Positions 1 through 6,242 of a stretch of 10,698 bases of DNA are shown piece after piece (the first letter of the stretch is position 1; each line of letters opens with the position of its first letter). The translations under genes and the position numbers were made by a program. The stretch is from Sphingobacterium thalpophilum. GTDB lineage: Bacteria > Bacteroidota > Bacteroidia > Flavobacteriales > Flavobacteriaceae. The notes below the pieces were generated by a model that was given only the letters and a program-made list of their open reading frames with translations, was not told the DNA's origin and did not search any database. The DNA is taken from contig CALPOS020000059.1 of NCBI GenBank assembly GCA_943325255.2, positions 1 to 10,698 on the forward strand, read 5' to 3'.

Positions 1-234
1 ACTTTAGGCGCCCCAGCTATAGAAGGTGCTTCAGTAGAAGCCAAAGTGTTACAACACTTAAAAGGAGACAAAGTAATCGTTTTCAAAAAGAAAAGAAGAA
101 AAGGATTCAAGAAAAGAAACGGTCACAGACAGTATCTTACTCAAATTGTAATCGAAGGAATCAGCGCGACTGGTGGTAAGAAGAAAGCAACTGCTAAGAA
201 AGCAGAAGCAACTGAAACAACAACTGAAGAATAA
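1..234 (+). CDS. rplU: 50S ribosomal protein L21 (bL21), 3' part only
   Basis: The window opens inside this gene, which reads in frame from base 1 (T-L-G-A-P-A-I-E-G...) to a TAA at 232-234. The visible 77 residues carry the bL21 C-terminal signature: GAP-IEGA-V-A-V, then a basic stretch KVIVFKKKRRKGFKKRNGHRQ and the strand YLTQIVIEGI. bL21 is a large-subunit protein that binds 23S rRNA. After the conserved core there is a low-complexity Lys/Ala/Glu/Thr tail (GGKKKATAKKAEATETTTEE), an extension beyond the usual bL21 core end. A GTG at 46 is an internal valine codon, not a start. rpmA follows after 23 bases, the near-universal rplU-rpmA order. Identification is secure; the 5' end lies outside the window. 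Confidence 0.96.
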   Translation, partial: TLGAPAIEGASVEAKVLQHLKGDKVIVFKKKRRKGFKKRNGHRQYLTQIVIEGISATGGKKKATAKKAEATETTTEE

Positions 235-257
235 TTAACATTTAAAACTAATACGTC

Positions 258-518
258 ATGGCTCACAAGAAAGGTGTCGGTAGTTCCAAGAATGGTAGAG
301 AATCAGAATCGAAACGTTTAGGTGTTAAGATTTATGGAGGTCAAGCTGCTATTGCTGGGAACATCATCGTAAGACAAAGAGGTTCTAAACACAATCCAGG
401 AGAAAACGTTTACATTAGTAAAGATCATACTTTACATGCAAGAGTTGATGGAGTGGTTCAGTTCCAAAAGAAAAAAGATAACAAATCATACGTTTCTATC
501 CTTCCATTCGAAGCATAA
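258..518 (+). CDS. rpmA: 50S ribosomal protein L27 (bL27)
   Basis: An 86-residue protein starting MAHKKGVGSSKNGRES, the classic bL27 N-terminus. It continues with LGVKIYGGQAAIAGNIIVRQRG and then HPG-like (HNPGENV), DHTLHA and DGVVQF motifs. bL27 sits next to the peptidyl transferase centre, and its N-terminal tail reaches toward tRNA. Here the protein begins directly at MAHKK, with no cleavable leader of the kind found in many Firmicutes, so no processing protease is needed. Length is normal for the family. It lies 23 bases behind rplU and is almost certainly cotranscribed with it. A strong hairpin terminator follows the stop within 20 bases. Confidence 0.98.
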   Translation: MAHKKGVGSSKNGRESESKRLGVKIYGGQAAIAGNIIVRQRGSKHNPGENVYISKDHTLHARVDGVVQFQKKKDNKSYVSILPFEA

Positions 519-537
519 TCACTGAGATTTCTATAAT

Positions 538-569
538 AAAAAACCCGATTCATTTGAGTCGGGTTTTTT
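538..569. terminator. Bidirectional intrinsic terminator between rpmA and the GH85 gene
   Basis: Arms AAAAAACCCGA (538-548) and TCGGGTTTTTT (559-569) are perfect reverse complements. The stem can extend inward through T-G, T-A and C-G pairs to a loop of about four bases. A-runs on one side and T-runs on the other let it end transcripts from both directions, as expected between the converging rpmA (+) and GH85 (-) genes. Confidence 0.9.
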
Positions 570-577
570 ATTGGGCT

Positions 578-2584
578 TTATTTGATGATGATTTTCTGGA
601 CCTCGCTTCTGTTGCTTTCGTCAGTAAACTTGACAATGTAGGTTCCTTTGGCAAGACCATTTGTTGAAAAAGAATATGTAGTTGTATTGTTGAGGTTGAT
701 GTTGTTTTCAGCAATAATTTTTCCTTGAAGGTCAGTTACGGTATATTTTAGTTGGTTTGAATTTGGCCAATTGATGTTGAAAAGTACCGCAGCAATATTA
801 TCGTTTGGATAACTTACAATTACGAAATTGTGGTCAGTAGATTGACTCGTGGTTGAAAGAAATACCTCTCCTACATTGATCTCTCCAATATTGATTTGGT
901 AGTTTGGTATGTCTGTTATGGATTTAATTCTTAAACCAACTTTGGCGATTTCTCGTGCCGGAACACCTTGAAAAAGTCCGTCAGATTGGGCATAATACCA
1001 TCCATTAACCGAAATAACATCGGTAATTGGGAGCTCATATTTTTGATTGGGTTCATCTGCATAAACCACTAAAATTTTTAAATTCGGACTACCGGAAGTG
1101 CTTTTATACATCAAATCAATAAGTAAATCGTCTCCAGACATGTTTAACTTTGTTTTAAACAACATCAAATCGATTGGTGTGTCTGCGGGTAGATTTCCTG
1201 AAATTTTCAACGAATTGCCTTTAGAATAGGCGTCGTTAAAATCCCATTCTGCCGTCAAAATCCCATTTTCGGAAAAGGCAAATTGCCATGTGGGTAGAAT
1301 ATCTTGTTCATTCATATTGTGCCAATTCGCAGCGCTGGTTTGAAGTCCATTCTCGAATTTTTTGGTTCCATGTCCGGTGCAAAAATTGGTTAAAAATGGC
1401 AAACTGGAAATTACTGAAGTTTCCGGAACCCAATTCGATAGCCCTTTAAATCCATTCGCGTCTACAATTCCAGGATTGCCGTCATCACCTGCAAACATGC
1501 GATTTTCGGCACTGTAGAAAGAAGCGTAATCTAACGGGTCATTATTAAAATTAGAGTAAACAGCATTGTTATAAATGCAGTTTGGCGCAAAAATTCCTAA
1601 CGAGGTAAAAGGCGTGGTCGCATTTTCATGCAAATTGGTCATAAAAGTATTCCCGTTGATTTCGAAATTACTTTGATTTCTTCCCGGCCAAATATCAACG
1701 CCAGTAAAAACGTCATAAGAAGAACGTCCGATCAAATTGGCTCTGGTTCTAGAGGCAGTTGGATAAGTGGTGCCACTCCAGAAAAAATTAATAAAGATGC
1801 TGCTGCTCACTCTGGTTTCAAAGGTGCCGTTGGCGTCTTGATCGTCTTGCACGAATGGACTGTTGTTTACATTCAATCGGTTTTGCCAACCTACGGCGCC
1901 ACTCAGTCGCATCGCATCGTACCACATCACTTCTTTGCCTGACGCTTCCGCTTGTGTCGTTAAGTCACGGACAAAATCTTGCATTAAGGCCGCAGTTGTG
2001 GCATTAGTCGCCGTTTCTTCATTTATAAACCAGCCGTCAAAATTATAGTATTGCATCATGGCAATCATTTTGGGAACGGCTACAAAATTGCCACCGCCAT
2101 CTTGTTCCAAGAAGTTCGTTAAAGTGGCAGTCGATCCTCCAAAAGCTGCTGGAGCAAAAAACACATTGCCGAAAACTTTTACGCCATTTTTATGGGCTGC
2201 ATTCACCCATGGCGACGATGGTAATTGAATGGTTTGTGAAGCGGTGCCGCCAAACCAAACCAATTTATCAATGTAAGCCCAATGCGTAAAATTGAATAAA
2301 TTGAATTGATTTTGCTCTCCAAAATAGTTTCCGAAATTATTCATTCCGTCTGGTAGGTAAGCAATTTTCATGTCGTTCGATAAGGCAGGATTGAATTGCG
2401 TGGCGGCATTAGTAAATCGCGGAGCGAGGTTAACCGTTGCGATTAAATCTGTTGATGCGGTTGGCCCAGAAGATGTCCATTGTTTTAATTCATCTACCGT
2501 TAAGATATACGGCGCGGTATTGATGATTTGTGAGTAGGAATACGTCCCAATCAAAAACAAAGTGAATAGCGTTATTTTTTTCAA
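578..2584 (-). CDS. Secreted GH85 endo-beta-N-acetylglucosaminidase with T9SS sorting domain
   Basis: A 668-residue exported enzyme expected to cut the chitobiose core (GlcNAc-GlcNAc) of N-linked glycans. Residues 1-18 are a signal peptide (MKKITLFTLFLIG..., likely cleaved near YSYS-Q). The GH85 barrel spans roughly 70-400: KLVWFGG (108-113), VKVFGNVFFAP (135-145), then DGWFINEE (183-190), whose Asn188-x-Glu190 matches the N-x-E catalytic pair of the family (substrate-assisted mechanism). WYD (221-223) and WQN (233-235) keep the spacing of active-site aromatics I recall for Endo-A. GVDIWPGR (295-302) also fits. Residues about 400-575 look like a beta-sandwich accessory domain. Residues about 586-668 form a type A T9SS C-terminal domain (VTDLQGKII, GLAKGTYIVKF, final KIIIK), so the protein should be exported by the Por system and surface-bound or released. 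It stands alone, with no SusC/SusD pair beside it. A weak promoter-like TTACTTTG lies at 2612-2619 (minus). The glycan specificity is not readable. Confidence 0.9.
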   Translation of the reverse strand: MKKITLFTLFLIGTYSYSQIINTAPYILTVDELKQWTSSGPTASTDLIATVNLAPRFTNAATQFNPALSNDMKIAYLPDGMNNFGNYFGEQNQFNLFNFTHWAYIDKLVWFGGTASQTIQLPSSPWVNAAHKNGVKVFGNVFFAPAAFGGSTATLTNFLEQDGGGNFVAVPKMIAMMQYYNFDGWFINEETATNATTAALMQDFVRDLTTQAEASGKEVMWYDAMRLSGAVGWQNRLNVNNSPFVQDDQDANGTFETRVSSSIFINFFWSGTTYPTASRTRANLIGRSSYDVFTGVDIWPGRNQSNFEINGNTFMTNLHENATTPFTSLGIFAPNCIYNNAVYSNFNNDPLDYASFYSAENRMFAGDDGNPGIVDANGFKGLSNWVPETSVISSLPFLTNFCTGHGTKKFENGLQTSAANWHNMNEQDILPTWQFAFSENGILTAEWDFNDAYSKGNSLKISGNLPADTPIDLMLFKTKLNMSGDDLLIDLMYKSTSGSPNLKILVVYADEPNQKYELPITDVISVNGWYYAQSDGLFQGVPAREIAKVGLRIKSITDIPNYQINIGEINVGEVFLSTTSQSTDHNFVIVSYPNDNIAAVLFNINWPNSNQLKYTVTDLQGKIIAENNINLNNTTTYSFSTNGLAKGTYIVKFTDESNRSEVQKIIIK

Positions 2585-2627
2585 AGTAGTAATATTTTGT
2601 AGTTAGTAAATCAAAGTAAATATAAAT

Positions 2628-2659
2628 AAAAAGCCCTCACTTTTCAGCAAGGGCTTTTT
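2628..2659 (-). terminator. Intrinsic terminator downstream of ahcY
   Basis: Perfect 10-bp arms AAAAAGCCCT (2628-2637) and AGGGCTTTTT (2650-2659) enclose a 12-base loop. On the minus strand it forms a GC-centred hairpin followed by a T-run, placed between the ahcY stop and the start of the GH85 gene, so the two minus-strand genes are probably separate transcription units. Confidence 0.85.
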
Positions 2660-2691
2660 AATTATCAATTGTTAATTGTTAATTATCAATT
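2660..2691. repeat. AT-rich direct repeat beside the ahcY stop
   Basis: The 11-mer AATTATCAATT occurs at 2660-2670 and again at 2681-2691, separated by GTTAATTGTT. The unit itself is close to a GTTAATTG-type sequence on the other strand, so the block is rich in short direct and inverted similarities. It lies between the terminator and the ahcY stop codon. No function can be assigned. Confidence 0.6.
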
Positions 2692-2693
2692 AA

Positions 2694-4010
2694 CTAGTAT
2701 CTATAATATTCTGGTTTAAATGGACCTTTAACGTCAACACCAATATAAGCCGCTTGATCGTCTCTCAAAGTTTCCAATTCAACGCCCAACTTCGCTAAGT
2801 GTAAAGCTGCTACTTTCTCATCTAAGTGTTTTGGTAACATATACACTTCGTTGTTATAGTTCGCGCTGTTTTTCCACAACTCAATTTGAGCTAAAGTTTG
2901 ATTGGTGAAAGAATTACTCATTACAAAACTTGGGTGCCCAGTGGCGCAACCTAAGTTAACCAAACGACCTTCCGCCAAGATAAGAATGTCTTTTCCAGCG
3001 ATGGTATATTTGTCTACTTGTGGTTTGATCTCCACTTTAGACGCACCATGGTTTTTGTTCAACCAAGCCATGTCGATTTCGTTGTCGAAGTGACCAATAT
3101 TACAAACGATAGTTTTGTCTTTCATTTGTTCGAAGTGGCTTCCTAAAACGATGTCTTTATTTCCTGTAGTTGTAATAATAATATCAGCAGTCGCAATAAC
3201 AGTGTTTAATTTTTTTACTTCAAATCCGTCCATTGCCGCTTGCAAAGCACAAATCGGGTCAATTTCAGTAACTGTTACGATAGAACCAGCACCTCTAAAA
3301 GAAGCTGCAGTTCCTTTACCCACATCGCCATATCCACAAACGATTACTCTTTTTCCAGCCAACATGATGTCTGTCGCACGACGAACTGCATCTACCGCAG
3401 ACTCTTTACAACCGTATTTGTTGTCAAATTTAGATTTAGTTACGGAGTCATTTACGTTGATAGCTGGCATCACCAAAGTACCATTTTTCATTCTTTCGTA
3501 CAATCTGTGAACACCAGTAGTCGTCTCTTCAGACAGTCCTTTGATTCCAGGAACCAATTCTGGGAAACGGTCAAAAACCATATTGGTCAAATCACCACCA
3601 TCATCCAAAATCATATTTAGTGGTTTTCTGTCTTCACCAAAGAACAACGTCTGCTCGATACACCAATCAAAAGATTCCTCATCCAAACCTTTCCAAGCAT
3701 AAACTTGAATTCCAGCAGCGGCAATAGCAGCAGCAGCTTGATCTTGAGTAGAGAAAATATTACACGAGCTCCAAGTCACTTCCGCACCCAAAGCTATTAG
3801 TGTTTCAATCAACACCGCAGTTTGTATTGTCATGTGCAAACAACCAGCAATGCGCGCGCCTTTCAAAGGCTGCTCGTTTTTGTATTCCGCGCGAAGCGCC
3901 ATTAATCCTGGCATTTCAGCTTCCGCCAATTCAATTTCTTTTCTTCCCCAAGCTGCTAGAGAAATGTCTTTTACTTTGAAAGCCACATAAGGCATAGTTG
4001 TAGTGCTCAT
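2694..4010 (-). CDS. ahcY: Adenosylhomocysteinase (S-adenosyl-L-homocysteine hydrolase)
   Basis: A 438-residue cytoplasmic NAD-dependent enzyme that splits S-adenosylhomocysteine into homocysteine and adenosine, relieving product inhibition of methyltransferases and feeding the methionine cycle. Family motifs run in order: GCLHMTIQTAVLIETL (57-72), WSSCNIFSTQD (80-90), DDGGDLT (136-142), SEETTTGVHRLY (160-171), NVNDSVTKSKFDN (185-197), the Rossmann NAD motif GYGDVGKG (226-233), CNIGHFDNEIDM (303-314) and the GHPSFVMSNSFTNQ block (358-371). The C-terminus KGPFKPEYYRY carries the conserved Lys and Tyr (K432, Y436) that reach into the neighbouring subunit's NAD site. Length is normal and there is no sign of damage. 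It is probably monocistronic, with its own promoter box and terminator. No SAH-riboswitch-like structure is evident in its short leader. Confidence 0.98.
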   Translation of the reverse strand: MSTTTMPYVAFKVKDISLAAWGRKEIELAEAEMPGLMALRAEYKNEQPLKGARIAGCLHMTIQTAVLIETLIALGAEVTWSSCNIFSTQDQAAAAIAAAGIQVYAWKGLDEESFDWCIEQTLFFGEDRKPLNMILDDGGDLTNMVFDRFPELVPGIKGLSEETTTGVHRLYERMKNGTLVMPAINVNDSVTKSKFDNKYGCKESAVDAVRRATDIMLAGKRVIVCGYGDVGKGTAASFRGAGSIVTVTEIDPICALQAAMDGFEVKKLNTVIATADIIITTTGNKDIVLGSHFEQMKDKTIVCNIGHFDNEIDMAWLNKNHGASKVEIKPQVDKYTIAGKDILILAEGRLVNLGCATGHPSFVMSNSFTNQTLAQIELWKNSANYNNEVYMLPKHLDEKVAALHLAKLGVELETLRDDQAAYIGVDVKGPFKPEYYRY

Positions 4011-4041
4011 TTATAGTATATTTGTATTGATAAATTTCGTG

Positions 4042-4049
4042 CAAAAGTA
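4042..4049 (-). promoter_or_regulatory. Putative ahcY promoter, Bacteroidota -7 box
   Basis: On the minus strand, 4049 to 4042 reads TACTTTTG, an exact match to the TAnnTTTG -7 element of Bacteroidota primary sigma promoters. It lies about 30 bases ahead of the ahcY ATG. At the expected -33 position there is only TTT (4071-4069) rather than TTG, so the upstream box is imperfect. Confidence 0.5.
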
Positions 4050-4143
4050 AACAATAACTTAATATTTAAAAAGCATTTGTAAATATTTATGAGTTGTTGA
4101 TTTGTCTAAAGTTTTAAAAATCAATAAAATAATATTTTTTAGA

Positions 4144-4250
4144 AGCTATTCCCGCTATCTGCTCCTATCTTTTTTGTTTTTTTGTCACCCCGAGCGCAGT
4201 CGAGGGGCTTCTTATAAAACAAAAAAGGATAACCGCGACTATCGGGGCTA
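4144..4250. repeat. Nested inverted-repeat intergenic element
   Basis: Three layers are visible. (i) A central hairpin around 4186-4208: CCCCGA (4188-4193) faces TCGAGGGG (4200-4207) with one bulged A. (ii) A perfect 11-bp inverted repeat, TTTTTTGTTTT (4170-4180) against AAAACAAAAAA (4216-4226). (iii) Imperfectly complementary outer arms, 4144-4169 and 4227-4250, sharing AGC, CCCG and TATC blocks after reverse complementing. The central 'CACCCCGAGCGCAGTCGAGGGG'-like core resembles, from memory, a hairpin often seen between Bacteroidota genes. There is no ORF within it. It fills most of the ahcY / phosphopantetheinyl transferase divergent gap and could act as a structured spacer, a terminator or a non-autonomous mobile repeat. 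Confidence 0.6.
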
Positions 4251-4268
4251 AAAATCACTAATCCATTC

Positions 4269-4901
4269 ATGCCTTTATTCAAAACGATTCTTCACAATTC
4301 TAAAACCGAAATCTTAGTTTGGAAAATTACCGAAACACTCGAGCAATTGCTTTTAGAGGTAATTTTAAACGAAAAAAGTAAAGCACGTTTGGCTGGGATG
4401 AAATCAGTTTCACACCAATGCGGTTTTCTGAGCGTACGGAAATTACTGCAAGAAAAAGGTTATACCGATTTTGATTTGTACTACGATGAATTCGGAAAAC
4501 CACATTTGAATGATGGTCGACACATTTCCATTTCTCATTCCCACGAATTTTCAACGATTATTTTGAGCGATCAAAATTGTGGAATCGATTTGGAAATGCA
4601 AAGAGAAAAAATTATCACAATCGCTCATAAATTTGCAGAACATGAGTTTGAGTTTTTAAAAGATGTAAGCGAAAAGAACTATATTCGTCAATTGACTGTA
4701 ATTTGGGGTGCCAAAGAAGCGGTTTTTAAAATACGAAACGAAGTCGGAATAAGCTTCAAAGACCACATTCATGTAGCTCCATTTAGCATTGAAATGATGC
4801 AGTCTGTTGCCTTACTTAAGTTTGGTTCGCTAAATATGAACTACAATATATTTTTTGAGGAAGTGGAGCGCTTTACACTCGTTTACGCCTTTCAACAATA
4901 A
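4269..4901 (+). CDS. 4'-phosphopantetheinyl transferase superfamily protein
   Basis: A 210-residue protein expected to move the 4'-phosphopantetheine arm from CoA to a serine on carrier proteins. The family motifs are clear: GKPHL (76-80), ISISHSHE (86-93), the metal-binding GIDLE (105-109, with D107 and E109), and WGAKEAVFK (146-154, with W146, K149, E150 and K154). The layout, about 210 residues with an N-terminal half preceding GKPHL, is that of the Sfp/HetI-like two-lobed type rather than the about 120-residue AcpS. It may be the main holo-ACP synthase or may serve a secondary pathway such as aryl polyene or flexirubin-type pigment synthesis; the window cannot decide. The stop TAA shares its last A with the ATG of the next gene (TAATG), so the two are translationally coupled. 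No confident promoter is seen upstream. Confidence 0.92.
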   Translation: MPLFKTILHNSKTEILVWKITETLEQLLLEVILNEKSKARLAGMKSVSHQCGFLSVRKLLQEKGYTDFDLYYDEFGKPHLNDGRHISISHSHEFSTIILSDQNCGIDLEMQREKIITIAHKFAEHEFEFLKDVSEKNYIRQLTVIWGAKEAVFKIRNEVGISFKDHIHVAPFSIEMMQSVALLKFGSLNMNYNIFFEEVERFTLVYAFQQ

Positions 4902-5614
4902 TGAAAAACCTGTACCAAGACATACTTCATGCTAAGGCAAATAACCAAAAGTTGTTGGCGATTCTTATTGACCCCGACAAAGTCGAATTGCAAGAGATCG
5001 AAGCATTAGCTGAAAAAATAAACAAATCTCCAGCGACACATATTTTTGTTGGAGGAAGCAGTGTTGAAAATGCAATCGTAGATGATTTGATTCTGTTTTT
5101 CAAAAAAAACACTTCGCTTCCCATTATTATTTTCCCGGGAAATCCGTCGCAAATATCTGGTGAAGCCGATGGAATCTTGTTCTTATCCCTTATCTCTGGA
5201 CGAAATCCAGATTATCTCATCGAGCATCAAGTTAATGCAGTTCCAATACTCAGAGAAACCAGCTTAGAGATTATCCCCACAGGCTATATTTTGATTGAAA
5301 GCGGCTCAGAAACTGCCGTTGCACGAGTGAGTAAGACCAAACCATTAGATAGATACAATCCAGATTACATCCTTCAAACCGCTCAAGCTGGTGCGCTTTT
5401 GGGAAAAAAGCTAATATACTTAGAAGCGGGAAGTGGCGCGTTAGAATCTGTTCCTGAAAACATCATTGCCTTGGTATCCAAAAATTTATCAATCCCGTTG
5501 ATTGTTGGTGGAGGGATAAAAGAAATTCGAGAAATTCAATTGGCACATCAAGCTGGAGCAGATATCGTTGTCATTGGAACTGCTTTTGAGGAGAATCCAG
5601 ATTTTTTTAATTAG
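4901..5614 (+). CDS. Geranylgeranylglyceryl phosphate synthase family protein (GGGPS/PcrB-like)
   Basis: A 237-residue TIM-barrel prenyltransferase that in this family joins a polyprenyl diphosphate to sn-glycerol-1-phosphate, the first ether-bond step of archaeal lipids. Motifs seen: LIDPDK (22-27), VGGSS (50-54), FPGNPSQIS (78-86), SGRNP (99-103), GYILIESG (128-135), YLEAGSGA (173-180), and the phosphate-gripping GGGIK (203-207) and GTAFEE (226-231). Bacteroidota members have been assigned to the group II GGGPS subfamily and reported to make GGGP, unlike Bacillus PcrB, which makes heptaprenylglyceryl phosphate. Membership of group II here is inferred from taxonomy and length. The ATG overlaps the upstream stop by one base, and the next gene begins one base after its own stop. 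No glycerol-1-phosphate dehydrogenase or DGGGP synthase is in the window. Confidence 0.92.
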   Translation: MKNLYQDILHAKANNQKLLAILIDPDKVELQEIEALAEKINKSPATHIFVGGSSVENAIVDDLILFFKKNTSLPIIIFPGNPSQISGEADGILFLSLISGRNPDYLIEHQVNAVPILRETSLEIIPTGYILIESGSETAVARVSKTKPLDRYNPDYILQTAQAGALLGKKLIYLEAGSGALESVPENIIALVSKNLSIPLIVGGGIKEIREIQLAHQAGADIVVIGTAFEENPDFFN

Positions 5615-5615
5615 T

Positions 5616-6242
5616 ATGTCGATGGTAGATTTTTTCCTAGAGTCTTATAAAGACGCTTCGACAGCGCTAATAGTCATGGAGTTTTTAGCATTTTCGTTAG
5701 GAATTTGGAGTGTTTTATTGGCTAAGAAGGTCAATATTTGGGTGTATCCAACAGGCTTAGTGGCCACTGTTATTACAACTTATTTGCTTTATGTTGCAGG
5801 ATATTTGGGAGACATGATATTGAATGGGTATTTCTCTTTAATGAGCATTTACGGATGGTATCAATGGTCAAGTAAAAAAGAGAAAGCCGAGGATGTTTTC
5901 ATTTCTAGAACGACGTCGAAAGAAAAAACAATTGGCATAGTGTTGTTTTTTATCACAATTTTTGTAGTTTTCGGCATCTATAATGCATTCCACTATCAAA
6001 TTAAAATTGATAATTATATTGATATTCTAGCATCAGGAATTTTTTTTACCGCTATGTGGTATATGGCAAATAAGAAAATTGAAAGTTGGACACTTTGGAT
6101 TATTGGTGATATTGTAGTGGTGCCATTATACGCATATAGGGGGTTGGGAATGTTGGCGTTACAATATCTAATTTTTACAATTTTAGCTATTTCAGCTTAT
6201 TTAGAATGGAAGAAAATCTTAAACAGCAAGATTCAGATGTAA
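5616..6242 (+). CDS. pnuC: PnuC-family vitamin transporter (nicotinamide riboside or thiamine)
   Basis: A 208-residue inner-membrane protein with about seven hydrophobic segments. It has the PnuC signatures SIYGWYQW (77-84) and, in the penultimate membrane region, ESWTLWIIGD (156-165) followed by PLYAYRGL and a final segment ending LEWKK. PnuC proteins carry nicotinamide riboside by facilitated diffusion, while PnuT relatives carry thiamine; trapping depends on a cytoplasmic kinase. I chose ATG 5616, one base after the upstream stop. An in-frame ATG at 5568 would overlap the GGGPS gene and add 16 residues (MSLELLLRRIQIFLIS) unlike the family. Where E. coli PnuC has W-x2-W-x3-N, this protein has W158-x2-W161-x3-D165, which may bear on substrate. 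The 3' end overlaps the kinase gene by 37 bases. The family is certain; the substrate is not. Confidence 0.9.
   Translation: MSMVDFFLESYKDASTALIVMEFLAFSLGIWSVLLAKKVNIWVYPTGLVATVITTYLLYVAGYLGDMILNGYFSLMSIYGWYQWSSKKEKAEDVFISRTTSKEKTIGIVLFFITIFVVFGIYNAFHYQIKIDNYIDILASGIFFTAMWYMANKKIESWTLWIIGDIVVVPLYAYRGLGMLALQYLIFTILAISAYLEWKKILNSKIQM

Noticed and set aside
46..234. A short gene beginning at GTG 46
   Set aside because: The frame is open back to base 1 and encodes bL21 residues; the GTG is an internal valine.
1628..2048. Plus-strand frames inside the GH85 gene
   Set aside because: They are shadows of a convincingly coding minus-strand gene and carry no recognisable motifs.
2902..3620. Plus-strand frames inside ahcY, up to 131 residues
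   Set aside because: ahcY motifs cover the whole stretch on the minus strand; the plus frames are low-quality shadows.
4011..4041. An SAH or SAM riboswitch in the ahcY leader
   Set aside because: With the inferred promoter box at 4042-4049 the leader is only about 30 bases, too short for such an aptamer.
4160..4226. A promoter for the PPTase operon (TATCTTTT at 4166-4173)
   Set aside because: It lacks the final G of TAnnTTTG and has no TTG at the right distance; it is better explained as part of the inverted repeat.
5568..5615. An earlier ATG for the PnuC gene
   Set aside because: It would overlap the GGGPS coding sequence by 47 bases and add a non-family N-terminus; ATG 5616 follows the stop directly.
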